The notes under the pieces were generated by a model that made no database searches, was not told the origin of the DNA, and was given only the letters and a program-made list of their open reading frames with translations. The position numbers and the translations under genes are program-made. 64,000 nucleotides of DNA from Pampus argenteus (taxonomy: Eukaryota; Chordata; Actinopteri; Scombriformes; Stromateidae): assembly GCA_036937835.1 (NCBI GenBank), contig CM072869.1:7848001-7912000 (forward strand), in the 5' to 3' direction. Of this stretch, positions 33,602-45,313 are shown piece by piece (positions within the stretch are counted from its first letter, which is position 1; each line of letters begins with the position of its first letter).

Positions 33602-36600
33602 CTACAACAGACAGACACAAGGTGTTGCTGTACCACATGGTGAGATGGAGCATCAGATTACTACAACTGCAGAAATACAATATGGGATATTTTGAAGAAT
33701 TGATTTAGTTAGATAAACAGATTGTTTGTGTTTGAGTGCTGTGCATTAAATTACTTTGTAAAGTAGGATGTGGCCTCCAGGTCTGTGTCATAAGGTCTGA
33801 GATTATTCTTCACATACTGCAGATCATTGGAGTCCTTCAGTTCTGGCATTCCTGCATTAAGCATCTGAAATCCACATATGCATCATGACTGACACAGTGT
33901 ATTACTTAATATTTCATAGTCACAGATATTGCTGAGGTTGTTAATGTGTTGGTGTTATTCAGTACTTGTTGGACTTACCAGCTCCAGCAGGCTGAGTATC
34001 AGCGCAGAGCGCCCTCTGATTATGTTGTAAGCTTCACAGCAGAGCTCCACAAAGCGATGCAAGCGCTGAGGCTTCTGCCCCCTGCCTGTTATGAAGTGCT
34101 GCATCTCAGATGTAAAGATGAATGGTGATCGATCCCTACCATTAGAGAGGGAGAAGAAAAAACAGCAGGGGAAGGTTTTTAGTTAATTTACCTGATTTAC
34201 CTTTGACTTTATACTTAATTTTTAGTTCCTTACTACTCAAAGAAAAACACCAATCTTTTTACTTTCGAATCGCTGGGTGCTTTTTGTTGACTTGCCTTTT
34301 AAAGCTTCCAATCTTCTGTGCATTGCCCATAATCTTGCCAAAGTCAATGTGGAACATGTGTCCACTGTGCCTCAACATGATGTTGTCATTGTGGCGGTCA
34401 CAGATCCCAAGGATGAAGGTGGCCACACACCAACCTGCGCATGAGTGGATGAAGTTCATCACAGCCTGAAAAAATATGCAACAGCAAACGTGAACATTAG
34501 TGTATGGTCAATCACAACGGTTCAGATCAGCGATTTTGTGGTAGTATTTACCTTCTCATAGTCCTCCTTAGTTTTGTTCCACATGTGGAACCATTTCTCG
34601 AGAGTGTCTTCTCGAAGGGTCCCACCGAGACCCCACTCCTGCTGAATCTTCCCTAGCGTCACTGCCTCTGGAACCACTTCTACTAGGCCTGAAAACCACA
34701 TAAAATATAAGCATAAGCAGTAAAAAAAGAGTATAGAGTACTATAATTCTGCATTGAAAAACACAAACAAATAAACCGACCCTGAGATTTGCCTGTAGAA
34801 AGACACCTGTATGTGACCATTCGCAAGTCCAGTCCTTCCTGGAGCCACACCCTGTTCATCACATTGACTATCTGAAGTACCAGCATGTCCTGACGCAGGT
34901 TATCTCCTGTCTGAACAATACAATGAACTAAGTAAAGAAAATGATTTGCTAAAAATGAAAAGTGATAGTGAGCCTAAGCAATGTCAAAATTGTGTAACTG
35001 GGTATTGCAATATGTATTCTGTGAATGTCCATGAAAATACCACCAAATACATTGTGGATCAATAAAATTGTATTATTTTATTACCAACCTTGCAGATGAC
35101 ACTGATGTTTTTGGCCAGAGGGTCAGTGCAGATGAATGAGACCCCCAGAGGAGCAGCATTGGAGTTATAGAACTTAGAGGCCTAGAAGTAACATGTCAAA
35201 AGAATAAACACAAAAATGTTATGGTACTGTGTGTATATTAGATGAGAATAATGATATAAAAAGGGTGTAATGTGTTGTACAACATTCTTACTTCCACATC
35301 TACTGCCTTTACACGGACTGCAGGATCCAGAGGTAGACAACAGGTGATCCCATCTCTGAAGAACTCATCAATCGTCCACTTTTCCGTGTTCAAAACATTC
35401 TGCAGACAAATGCATAAAATATATATTTGCTCACGTGGCAGCAATTGCAATAGTAAACATCACTGGTATTATTGCTATTATTGTTATTAATTATAATTGG
35501 CTAGTAAGCAAGGGTTCCCCTTCGCAGTCAAAACAAATAAATGAATTTTTTTTTAATACATTTTGATGATAGAAACATTGTCATTGGTGCAAGCTACACT
35601 AAAGCATTTTCCAACCATAAGGTACAGTGACTGAAAGTAAACGTGACAGAAACGTGACAGAAACCGTCCTAATAATCCCTCTGTCATTACCAGCTCTAGC
35701 CAATTGTAGATAGAAGATGAAGACTGACCTTCCGTCGAGTCTTCTCAGCAGTGCGAACCTTCTTAGCCACCTGTGTAAGCAAAGACACCAGGCGGACTTC
35801 ATTGTCCAGCTCCTGTCTTAAAGCCCGGCCACAGCAGTGCCGTAAAGCTGCCTGAACCTTACTGAACCAGCTCTGGTAGTGGGGATCATTGTGAACATCT
35901 TCCAGCAGCCTGACAAAAAAAATAAAAAAAAAGCAAATAAAACATTAATACAAGGGGGGGGGACTATACTGAGCAACAAAGCAAACTACACACAAACTAA
36001 CTGAAAATGATGTCTGTATATTTTGCCTAAATGTTGTTACCTTATTGCTATAGTTCAGATCGTATTTTTTGTTTGATGTGTGACTGCTGCTCACCAGTAC
36101 AATTGTTGGGCAATCCGTATGTTCTTCAGGGATCTCTCCAACAGCAGCATCACCAGAGGTCCATCGAGCTCCCACTCACTCTTCAGAGCCTGCAGAACAG
36201 GATATGATATGATATGATATATGATATGGTATGATATTATATATTGTTTGTCCCTCAGAGTGTGTAAGTGTTTTTACCTGGACCAACTGTGGCAGAAACT
36301 GCTCTAACTCTCCATCTGGTATCTGTTCAAAGTACTGAACTGCAGCTTTCCGCACAGTCTGATCATGAAAACTGGATGGAGTCAAAGAAGACTAGTCAAT
36401 CAAAGCAGACACTGTAGAAACCTGACTCGTGGTTGTGATTACAGATGTAACCTACCTGTCACTGAGTAGGAAGAGAGCCTCCTCGGGTAGATGGATGGGC
36501 CAGTTTTCTAAAACAGTGTAGATCTCTGTCAAGTCCTTAAGTGGCCACTGGAGGGCTCCACCCAGCAGCAGGTGGAGGAAAGTACTTCCTTTGTCGCAAG

Positions 36601-39600
36601 AGTTGCGTTTACTCCAGAGGAACGACTTCTCATTTTTTGATAGACTGAGGAAAGACGAGATACTTTCAGGAATGTGATCAGGGATACAAAGGTCAAATTC
36701 ATTTCATTCATTCATTTCATTTTATTACATACAATATACCTCTATGAATGAAGCCAACATGAGTAATTATGTTTTTTTATTATACTCACAAGCAGAGGCA
36801 GTGCTTCTTCGAGACATCTAACATTTTCTTTTGCAATTCCTCACAAGGCTGAGAGAATATGACTGACCCCGGGAGCGCAATGGGTCTGTAATACTTCCAT
36901 TCAAAATCTTCTGGAAACTCGAGCTTTGGGAAAGATTAGGAGGATCAATGATTAAACAAGTAATGTGGTGTCATTTGTGTTTTGGTCAACAGATGATACA
37001 TTTGTCTGGTGATACTGACCTGCAGAATGACTCCATTAGCTTGTCTGTGGCCGTCAAACAAGGCAGGGGAAGGAGGAGCAGGCGGCTCGGCCAGAGTGGA
37101 CATACTGAGCAGGATGGTCCCTCTTATCAGAGTACTAGGCACACAGATTTGATATAACTGTCCGTTTAGTGGTGGAGCTTGACCCATACTAAGGACTAAA
37201 AGTCAGGATAGCTTTGCTTCCAACATTATGAAAGTGCAATAGTAATCACTAAATCGAGTTCACCTTTTACTATAAATTCATTACAAACTCTTCAAAATCA
37301 ACTTTAAATCAGTCTCAAATATATAATTTACTAGATGGTATTCAGGTGTAAACACTTTTGAGACTTACTTATCGCTGTACAGAGGTAGTACAACCCAGCC
37401 CAACAACTCAGGGCTCTTTCCTCGCTTAGAGCCCATGAGGCGTAATGTTAACATGCTCTCATATGGCAGCTGATTCACTGGAACAGGGAACACCATCCTA
37501 AAATAAAAAAATAAAAAAATGTAGACAAACATTTTTCTTCTTTTTTCACTCTTATGTATTTTCATGTTATGCCTTAAATATACATTTTTTATGATTAAAT
37601 TCATTTATAATATTAGAGTTAATTGATACAGATTATCCCTCATACACACATATGAGGGCACAACAGACACCAGGCACAAAAACAGCCTGGTTCAAATGAT
37701 AACACAAAGTAATGAGGACACTTGCACTTCCTTATAAATGTCAATGTATTACATATGTGAACAAGGAAAGTTGAATGTGATAATATGAGGTTCTACAAGG
37801 TGCTGTCCTTACATGCGGTTACACTGTATCTTGTTCCCAAATAACAAGGCCGTGCTGATATTTTCAGAAACGCCAGTCGGGCAGATCTCCTTTCCTCCAT
37901 ACGTCAGCTCACAGGAAATAGAGAAGTACTCATAACTAAAAATGAGAAGAAAGCAGAAGCAATAAAACAAATTAAATGGTCTTGTTTTTTTGTGTGCATG
38001 TATTGTATACATACATGCCGTGATGTCATAGTTATAGAGAGGAGATAGATTCCCTCCTGGTAGCTGCAACAAGCACTACAACCCGTCCATTAAAAGACTA
38101 CAAAACCCACGCTGCCCAAATGAACTATATAAGCGTCTATATGAGCTTCCATAGTGAGGGAAAAGGGAGTGAATGGAAACGGTGTATATGAAGGAGAGAA
38201 AAAGACTGTGGCTGTACAGAGAGAAACAGGGCTTTTATTTTGTTAACAGCGAACTAGAGGTTTGTCTTGTCTTCGCTTGTCTTCATTTCCTGCAACCACA
38301 CCTCAAAAGATAAAAGAGAAAAGTTTACGACCTTTCCAAGACGTCACCTTGCATAAAAAATGTGCGCGCGCTTGTGTGTGACTATAATTGCAGACATACG
38401 TGATTATCCAGGTGGATTGCAGTTTGTAGACAGCGGCAATGTTGAATTGCAAGATTTCATTGTTGTCCTCAACATCACGGGTTTGCGGGTTGCTGAACAC
38501 CTCCTGACCTCTGAAGTCTGACTGGAAGTTGTCAAAATAGATCTGCAGCACTTTTAGCAGTGCTTTGTTTAGCCCGATCATGGCTAGAAAACAGAGAATG
38601 AACACCAGTTTAGACAATCTAAATCATAATATTTAAAGTATTTCTTTGGTAAATGGTGTACTTTTGGATAGACCTTAGGCCAAGTCAAGCATATTTTTAT
38701 TTTATTTTATAAAACCTAAAGTCATCTTCATTCTACATTACACCTCTCATATCGCTTCCCACATGAGAAACAGTGTCCATTTAAATGTATTATAACACAT
38801 GTTTTCCACCAGAGGTGCTTTAACACGTTAAGTCTAAAACTGCTGCTGAGCATGATCTGCTGTTTTTATTTTTTTACATTTGCAAACATCAACTAACCAT
38901 TTATAGTTCATGTCTTTATATGAAGAATTAAGGAACTCACCTTTCTCACACTCAAACATCTCATCATGACTCTGTAAAAGAGATAAGGAAACACTGCTTT
39001 GTATTGTTTATCAATGGCATGACCAAGTATTTTAATCTTCTACAGACCAAGATTAAAATACTTGGTCATACGTAGTGAGCACGCACTAAGTGCCTAAAGA
39101 TAAAAATAGTAATCCATAGAGCTCTGTGTCACTAAGTGTCTCAGTTGTACGTAATATCCTACCAGAGTTACTGGTTTGATTCTGTTGAGTCTGCCGATGG
39201 CTTCCTCCAGCTCCTGACACGAGAGCCCACACAGAAGACTGCTGATGGCACGAACACGGTCCACGATAACATTCACGTTCATCGCAGACTGCAGACATGA
39301 GACCCGGGTGAGGGAGAAATTTGAGAGTATATATAAAGGTAAATGAGTAAGTGAATTACAATCAAATTCAGATGGATATGGACGATAAATAAATGACCCG
39401 CTGGTTATCTTTTCTTTACTGACCTTACTTCTCATTAGCTGTGTCGCCTCTTTGTTGTAGCTATTGAGAACTTCCTGCAGGCTCAACCTGAGAGAAGAGC
39501 AGGAGAAGTAAAGGCTACCTTCATCTTTGTTTTCTACAAACAGACATGGGTTGACACATGACCCAATACGACAGTTGTCATTTGTTGTTAAACAATTTGG

Positions 39601-41636
39601 GAATGCAGGACTGCTTGTCTGTCATCGTACTTGCAGGTGTTGAAGACACAGACGGGAGGCAAGAGTTGGTAAAGTTGGCATGAGGTTCTGTCGTCCTCCA
39701 CCTCAGAGAAAAAACACGAGTTAGAATATTTACTGCTGAACAGGATTGGGGCAAATAAATAAATATGATCTCATATAGGATTAATATGAAGCAAGAATAA
39801 TTAAATGGAGTTGTTTTTTTTTTTATTTTGCCTTCTTATGACTATCAATGATGCTCACCTTTATTCTATTTGTTTATTGCCAGCAAGCAAGAGCCATGAC
39901 ATGGTGTGTAAACAGAACAAAGTTAAGAAACTCAGGGTGGAGGTTTTTACAGCTACAATAACCCTGATAATAACAGGTTGGCCAAGAGCCAAGCACAAGT
40001 GTTTGTGCGGACAGGCCACCCTTTCATGGTAAATTATATATATATTGTAGGTGGCAGTAGAGGAGGAATCTGAACTGACTTACATCCCTGGCCACATGAT
40101 GTTTGAGGTTGTTCACATGGAGAAGTCGAAGAGGGACTACTAGGTTAAACTTGCAGTATATTTGGATAGTCTCATGCATACCCAGGAGTTCTTCACTAAG
40201 GAGATTAATGGGAAATTACATTAAACAATGAAAAACGTATAGACAAATGGACCTCAATATCTGTATCATTGACAAACTTACTTTCGTAGATACTCCTCAG
40301 AGTCACACAGTTTTAGGACATAATGCCCACTCGTGCTGGGAGTGCGGTCCAGCAGCTGAAAGATTTCATCAATGAGGCTCTGCGCTGTTGTGTTCGCTGG
40401 ATAAAAGATTAAAGTTCAGAGTCCACACATTTTATGCCATCATCCACAGTGACTGATGAGCTGAAGTGTCCTTAGATACGGTAGTGTATGGCAACCGTGG
40501 ATGCAAATGTGTGCTACAGCAAACAGACAATTATTGCAAGTAACTGTTGGTGCTATGTTGGTGAATAATACCTGTGGTGGGGACAGGAAGCTGGTACGTG
40601 TCATAATCCATGGCCACACTGACAGTCAGCTCCACCTGCTGCAGCAGGGCAGGGTGGATGTGTAACACTCGACCCCATATTACTCCAGAGTTATGAACGC
40701 TATCTGTATGCTTGTAGCGTGACATCAGCCTGCCAGGGATGGTAAAAACAGTCCGGTTGCCAATGTGAAAATGACACGTTCTATATTTTAACTTGATATG
40801 GATGAGAAAATGATTATTAAGTTGGAAGAACAAAAAGCAAAATGTGTTTTGATGCCATACAGTACTTCAAACAACATTTAGAAAAAATATTTTCATTTTG
40901 CAGATTATTCTTAAGCAAAAAGTAAAGGATCCAGTAATAAAAAGTGATCACAAGGACAAAAACATAAGACCATACTTGGAAGTTGCTGCAGAAAAAGAAA
41001 TCAGCCTCTTGGTGCTGCCTTGTGGAGTGTCTATTAATTTGATGGTCCATGGGTCCTGATGTGAAAAAAAAGACAAAGTGTTCACTTTAGGCCTTTTCTC
41101 TGAGGTTGCTACTTTTAATTTGGGTCATTTTATTTAGTCATAAAAGGAGCCTTGTGCCTGCTGAGGGAGAAATGTCTAAGGATACTCACATGACTATCTG
41201 CTTCTGTCCTGGAACGATTCGGTTTAGAAGGATACGCAGTTGGGTCACAGGAAAGCTGCGTTTTGATGGCGGGTATTCCTGTCCTGGGAGGTAGTGGAGG
41301 GGGCACTTTGGGTCCAACTGGCAAACATGCACTAGGGAGCCTGGTTCTGAGCGGAGGCGGAGGACCTTTGACTTTGGAAGGTCCATGTGTGCCCTGGTGA
41401 TCAGTCTTCCCAGGATCTCCTCCTCCATCGCCCAGGGTCTTTGATTGGTTTTGAGTTAGGGACACAAGCCCATCAAAACTTCTCTCATACAGATGTGTTT
41501 CATCACCATCAGGAAAGGTTTCAAGGTACTCGTACGTGTGCGCTCCATATAGATCCTCTGACAGAGACATAGGTTGATCAGTGATGTTTGCATCTTGTCT
41601 CTCGATTGGTCCATTTTGCCTTTCAGGAGGATCCAT
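31115..41636 (-). CDS. pik3c2g: PIK3C2G, class II PI 3-kinase catalytic subunit (32 coding exons)
   Basis: Phosphorylates the 3-hydroxyl of phosphoinositides (PtdIns and PtdIns4P for class II) at membranes. It is complete: ATG 41634-41636, stop 31115-31117, 4215 coding bases, 1404 residues (human about 1445-1486). Domain order is Pro-rich N-terminus, Ras-binding-like region, PI3K-C2 (about 420-560), helical (about 640-830), kinase (about 835-1135), PX (about 1150-1265) and C-terminal C2 (about 1290-1404). A PX plus C-terminal C2 defines class II. The end TWFPLGNCAI and the short N-terminus point to gamma rather than alpha or beta, and the PLCZ1 neighbour confirms it. All junction phases agree. 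One intron is GC-AG (donor just below 34296). The exons are listed in the four entries that follow. Confidence 0.95.
33755..35909 (-). CDS. pik3c2g: PIK3C2G kinase domain exons
   Basis: Exons high to low: 35729-35909, 35292-35399, 35089-35181, 34781-34910, 34552-34688, 34296-34465, 33979-34135, 33755-33864. ATP-site Lys901 lies in KNISVICK, followed by TGDNLRQDML. The catalytic loop is GICDRHNDNIM (Asp1013, His1015, Asn1018) and the metal-binding motif is DFG at 1031-1033. The activation loop is GNAQKIGSFKRDRSPFIFT, lacking the Lys-Lys-Lys basic box of class I enzymes, which fits the class II preference for PtdIns and PtdIns4P. All catalytic residues are present. The 34296 exon ends AAAAG before a GCAAGT donor. 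Confidence 0.96.
36095..37935 (-). CDS. pik3c2g: PIK3C2G PI3K-C2 and helical domain exons
   Basis: Exons high to low: 37813-37935, 37369-37497, 37020-37188, 36790-36923, 36456-36644, 36278-36371, 36095-36189. The first three have C2 strands (YEYFSISCELTYGG, NQLPYESMLTLRLMG, ELLGWVVLPLYSDN). From 36790 down come linker LEFPEDFEWKYY and the helical PIK domain (SFLWSKRN, FHDQTVRKAAVQYF, LPQLVQALKSEWELDGPLV, IRIAQQLYWLLEDV). The spacing is normal for PI3Ks with nothing missing. Confidence 0.94.
36200..36235 (-). repeat. (ATATG)n microsatellite
   Basis: Imperfect GATAT/ATATG pentanucleotide tract just upstream (minus strand) of a PIK3C2G exon acceptor at 36190-36191, in the intron. Confidence 0.85.
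38400..41636 (-). CDS. pik3c2g: PIK3C2G N-terminus and Ras-binding region exons
   Basis: Exons high to low: 41190-41636, 40976-41055, 40572-40729, 40282-40396, 40084-40195, 39631-39701, 39424-39487, 39163-39288, 38941-38971 (31 bp), 38400-38583. Exon 1 gives 149 residues with acidic Tyr-rich stretches (EDLYGAHTYEYLE) and two Pro-rich runs, PPPPLRTRLP and PPPLPPRTGIP, which are SH3-ligand-like. Class II N-termini bind clathrin or adaptor proteins; no clear clathrin box was seen. The next exons, with LIDEIFQLLDRTPS and YVLKLCDSEEYL, look like a Ras-binding domain of ubiquitin fold. The last begins the PI3K-type C2 domain. Confidence 0.92.
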
Positions 41637-42700
41637 TATGGGGAAAAAAAAAGTTGTCCAAGTCCTCCTGGATGGTGGAGTTTCCTACTCAGCACGTTCT
41701 CACTTCATAGTGTGGCGGAAAGCAGAACTGTGTGGGAGAATAACAAAAAAAGAAATAAAATTGGAAAACTAAGTTAATGAGTGAATGAGACTATTTGTAG
41801 GCAGGACAAGTAAGTCAAAGCAAGACAACTTTATTTATACAATACATTTTAGCAACAAAGCATGAAGTCAAAACCATAAAGTCAATAGAATAAGGCAGTA
41901 TAAAAAAATATGAAAATATAATAATATAAAGTGTAGTGTAAGAAATGAGTGATTGTTTGATATAATAAAAGCCATGCAGCAAACAGACAAGTCTTCAGCC
42001 TCGAATTTAAAAGAACTGACAGTAGCAGCAAAACTATAGTTTTCAGGAAGTTTATTCCAGATATGTAGATAGTACATAAAACCTGAACGCCGCTTCTCCA
42101 TGTTTAGTTTTGACTCTGTGGACAGAAAGCAGACCTGTCTGAGGCGATCTGTGAGGTCTGGATGGTTCATAAAAGGAAGCTGTTTTATGGCTGGAGTCTA
42201 ACTAGACTTGAGGGTTTACGTTAGTCTAATAATTAACAAACTTTCAAATCTTTCTGCTGCTGCGCGCCACTCTGTCTGTCTTATGAATACATTGGCAGAC
42301 TTGTGTGAAGTGAAGCATGACAGACATCTTCAAAAGTCAGTACATAATGCCTTGAAGCTTCAATATTACGTGCCCTGAACCTGTTCAAGTTTAAACATTC
42401 CTCCACATGAATAGACAAACAAAATATCCACAGTACTAAGTATCTCACATTTACAATCTAAGCAGCCAGCATATTTATAGTTTATAGTTTTTATTTAGCT
42501 CCAGATAGCAATAATAATCTTACTACAATGTATAAAGCCTTGTTTTTGTTGGAGACTTACCATCAGAGCTCTGGTAATTGGTGTTACTGTGTTCTATCTT
42601 GACGAGATGAATGTTGACTCCAAGATCAGCAAGTTAGACCAGTAAAGGATTTGGAAACATTCCCGTTTCCTCAACCCACCAACTCGCCCTGCCTCCTCGT
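41637..42700 (-). promoter_or_regulatory. pik3c2g: PIK3C2G 5' UTR with a spliced leader exon
   Basis: The coding exon extends upstream to an acceptor at 41728-41729 (tract TTTCTTTTTTTGTTATTCTC then CCACACAG). A good GTAAGT donor at 42555-42560 ends an upstream non-coding exon starting somewhere above 42561. The intron between them holds a repeat at 41,810-42,190. Transcription start is not defined; a (TC)n tract at about 42,711-42,723 is just upstream. Confidence 0.55.
41810..42190 (-). mobile_element. LINE 3'-tail-like repeat fragment
   Basis: On the minus strand an open stretch contains HIWNKLPENYSFAATVSSFK after NMEKRRSGF, the 'LWN-LP' type tail seen at the end of many fish LINE ORF2 proteins, followed by A+T-rich sequence with a 'tttatttatac' end. 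It sits in the PIK3C2G 5' UTR intron. No endonuclease or RT part is present. Family not determined. Confidence 0.55.
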
Positions 42701-43406
42701 CTCTCTTCTCTCTCTCTCTCTCTGTCAACAACATTCCCTCTGCTGGAGGAAAAAGATTATTACATGTGTGTTTGCACTGGTTTTAAAAATAAGGTTTGTT
42801 CCAACATCAAAACTACAAAACTAGATACTAATATAAAATGATGTATAACTAAATTAATAAAAAAAACCACATATGAACGCTATTATTAGAATATACCATA
42901 CCATTGTATAATTATCATGCACAATGGAGACTCTTTAGGATTTTAAGGTATTTGTCTTAATTGTTAAATGTGACAACTTCTTAGCAGGAAATAAGCACGT
43001 CCACTCCTCACTGGGGAATGTCATTGAGCAGGTTGAAGGTATGCACAAACTGTCTTCCAGTAAGTCAACTGAACTGAAATAAGCAAGAAGGAAATGTGTC
43101 TTCATTTACTCTACATATGATATAAGGTAAGATTAAATTGCATTTGGGGTGTTTTTTTGGTTGAGGAATTTATTCAATTCTCCTGTCAGATTATTTGAGA
43201 TTACACTGTACAAGAAATAGATGATCATTGTCAGATTTGAAATCTAATAGCAAACTGTCGTCTTAACTTACCATAATGACAATTATGAGTCTTCTCAGGG
43301 TTGAAGAAGCCCACTATGGCCTTTCAGTGGAAATGACAGCAGCGGCATTCCACTGAATGTGTCACAAAGGTGTCAGCTGAGGTGCACGGTGCAGAGGGGG
43401 TACAGT

Positions 43407-44001
43407 ATGGAGGAAGGGAGTGAGCTGAAAGAAATGCATTTCAACCACACAACTACCCGCATTTTACCACCAACACCTGCAACGGGATTTCATGCTTACT
43501 ACCTTCTGATTCCTTTTGTACTACTTGCACTGATTGGAAGTGTAGTGGCAGTGGTAAGAATGTTTATAAGTTTTCCCCTGTTCATATGTCTCCATCATAT
43601 AAGTTATATTTTAGTTGTTGTTGTGGGTTTTTTTTTTTCAGATTTTTTATATCAAGAAAAAATCAAGGTAAGTTTGTGGCTGCAGTTCATTCACAGCACT
43701 TTCAGATCAGTTTAGTATATTTTATTGTTTGTCATAATTTGAAATCTTTTGCATGCTTTGCTTCAGATTAGATGAGCTGCGCCACAGGCTCATTCCACTG
43801 TACACTTACGACCCCACAGAAGAAGAAGAGTGGGGGCGCTCTGGCAGGGAGGATGAGGAGGAGCTGGTGGTATGCACACCACTAAAACTCAGTTAATTAT
43901 AAACAATATAACATTTCAGCTAATCAAGAATTTGATTTTTTTTACAGGAACCTTTGTACAAGGAGGGAACGCTCACCTTCACCTCTGGATACAGAATTTG
44001 A
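43407..44001 (+). CDS. Small single-pass membrane protein, SMIM29/C3orf18-like
   Basis: Four coding exons: 43407-43553, 43642-43667 (26 bp), 43767-43869, 43948-44001; 109 residues. Function of the family is unknown. An acidic N-terminus with two Asn-X-Thr/Ser-like sites (NHTT) precedes one membrane segment (about residues 31-52, YYLLIPFVLLALIGSVVAVI), then FYIKKKSR, giving a positive-inside stop-transfer with a cytoplasmic tail. The tail motif RLDELRHRLIPLYTYDP closely resembles the RxxxLRHxLxPxYxYDP motif of SMIM29 and C3orf18. The tail is then acidic and ends TFTSGYRI. It is transcribed away from PIK3C2G with about 0.75-0.85 kb between 5' ends. AATAAA is at 44,242. Orthology to either human gene is not settled. 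Confidence 0.8.
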
Positions 44002-44241
44002 AAACAAAAATCAAGAGAGAAAGAACAACATTCTTCCTTTATATGTTGCATAGCACATGCTACACACATGTAGTTCAGCCCCTTTGTTGAGTTACAAACC
44101 ACAACTGGATGATTCAATAGTTCATCATCAATGCAGCAGACAGCAGAGGGCACTGCAATACTGTTTGTTTTTTTAAACTGACATGTTTGTAAGACTGTTC
44201 AAAACCTTTTGAAGATGAGGTCCATATGTTATTTTTTGGGC

Positions 44242-44247
44242 AATAAA
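44242..44247 (+). terminator. Polyadenylation signal of the SMIM29-like gene
   Basis: AATAAA 240 bp after the stop codon, in a suitable A+T-rich context. Confidence 0.6.
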
Positions 44248-44427
44248 CTGAAAGCTAAAATTCAATTTCAAAAAGCTGTTGTTTTATGTGTGTATATATT
44301 TTTTAATTACATATGAATCGAACTCAAAGACACACCTGTTTCTGCTTGGTAATCAGTGACTTTGCTGGTTTTGGAGATTCCTCAGGTTGAAAAGTCACAT
44401 GTTCAGGGAGGTTTCACATTCAAGAAG

Positions 44428-45061
44428 ATGGGCACGCAAAGAAACCAGAGGTAAACAACACATATATGCAGACTATTCAAATTATTATAATTAACACCTA
44501 ACTATTTATATGAAAGCATATTTCCAATCTGTGTCATTCTTATTTATGTTATTAATTTGTGTGTGGATTTACATTAGTGTGGATATTCATCTGCTGGGTC
44601 CACACTGCCGCCTGACTTCCATCTTGTTGGCTGCAGCTCTGGTCATCCCAACTTTCACCTTGGACAGCCTGCTGTGTTTCTACTGTCCTCTGCAGCAGAA
44701 AAGCAAGTCCTGCCTGAACACCACCAGCCAGTGTCTGTCTGATCAGCGCTGTTCCAGCTCCAGGGGCCACTTCGGCTCCGTGCACATCCTGTCCGCTCAA
44801 GGCTGTGTGGACAGTGAGCTCTGTGGATCCCATGAAATCATCTCTTATCGGGGAGTCAAGTACAATGTCAGCCACACCTGCTGCTGCAAAGACAAATGTA
44901 ATGTGCTGACAAAGGCTAATGGCAGCCTGAAGAAGCTACTTGGGATGATCCCAGACAAAACAGATTACACCAATATCACTCATATTCCTGATGGACTTTG
45001 GGATTCATGTGCAAATTACACATCACCAAACACCCCCATATTATCTACCTCTGCATCATAG
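44428..45061 (+). CDS. Ly6/uPAR protein 1, SPACA4/Bouncer-like
   Basis: Model: exon 44428-44450 (ATG) spliced to 44578-45061, 168 residues. SPACA4 (mammalian sperm/acrosome) and Bouncer (fish egg) are small Ly6 proteins required for sperm-egg interaction. The domain starts SLLCFYCPLQQ and has the ten canonical cysteines (C1-C10, ending DKCN), plus one extra Cys in TCCCKDKC. The segment ISYRGVKYNVSHTCC closely resembles the SPACA4 third finger. Asn-glycosylation sites occur between C3 and C4 (NTTS) and before C8 (NVSH). After the domain there is a 50-residue polar tail without the hydrophobic GPI-attachment end usual in the family. The start is uncertain: an unspliced Met at 44510 also gives a signal-peptide-like leader. 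Poly(A) signal near 45,308. Confidence 0.78.
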
Positions 45062-45305
45062 TAGTACTCAGACTGTGGAGAGGCCTGTTAGCCATAGGCA
45101 CTTACCAGAGTCTGATTTCATCATGTTTATAATGTTGCATAGTATTTTTTATTTTTTTGCAAAAATGAATTTATTAGTAAGAAACTAAATCATAATCTGT
45201 GCCGTTTATGATAAAGTTTTGCTCCAGAGAGAAAAAGGTGGACTTGTCAGCCCTCTTCCTGGTATATTTGAATGACTACATACTGATGATTATTATGAAT
45301 GCAGC

Positions 45306-45313
45306 AAAATAAA
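45306..45313 (+). terminator. Candidate poly(A) signal of Ly6 gene 1
   Basis: AATAAA within 'aaaataaaag', about 250 bp after the stop. Confidence 0.5.
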
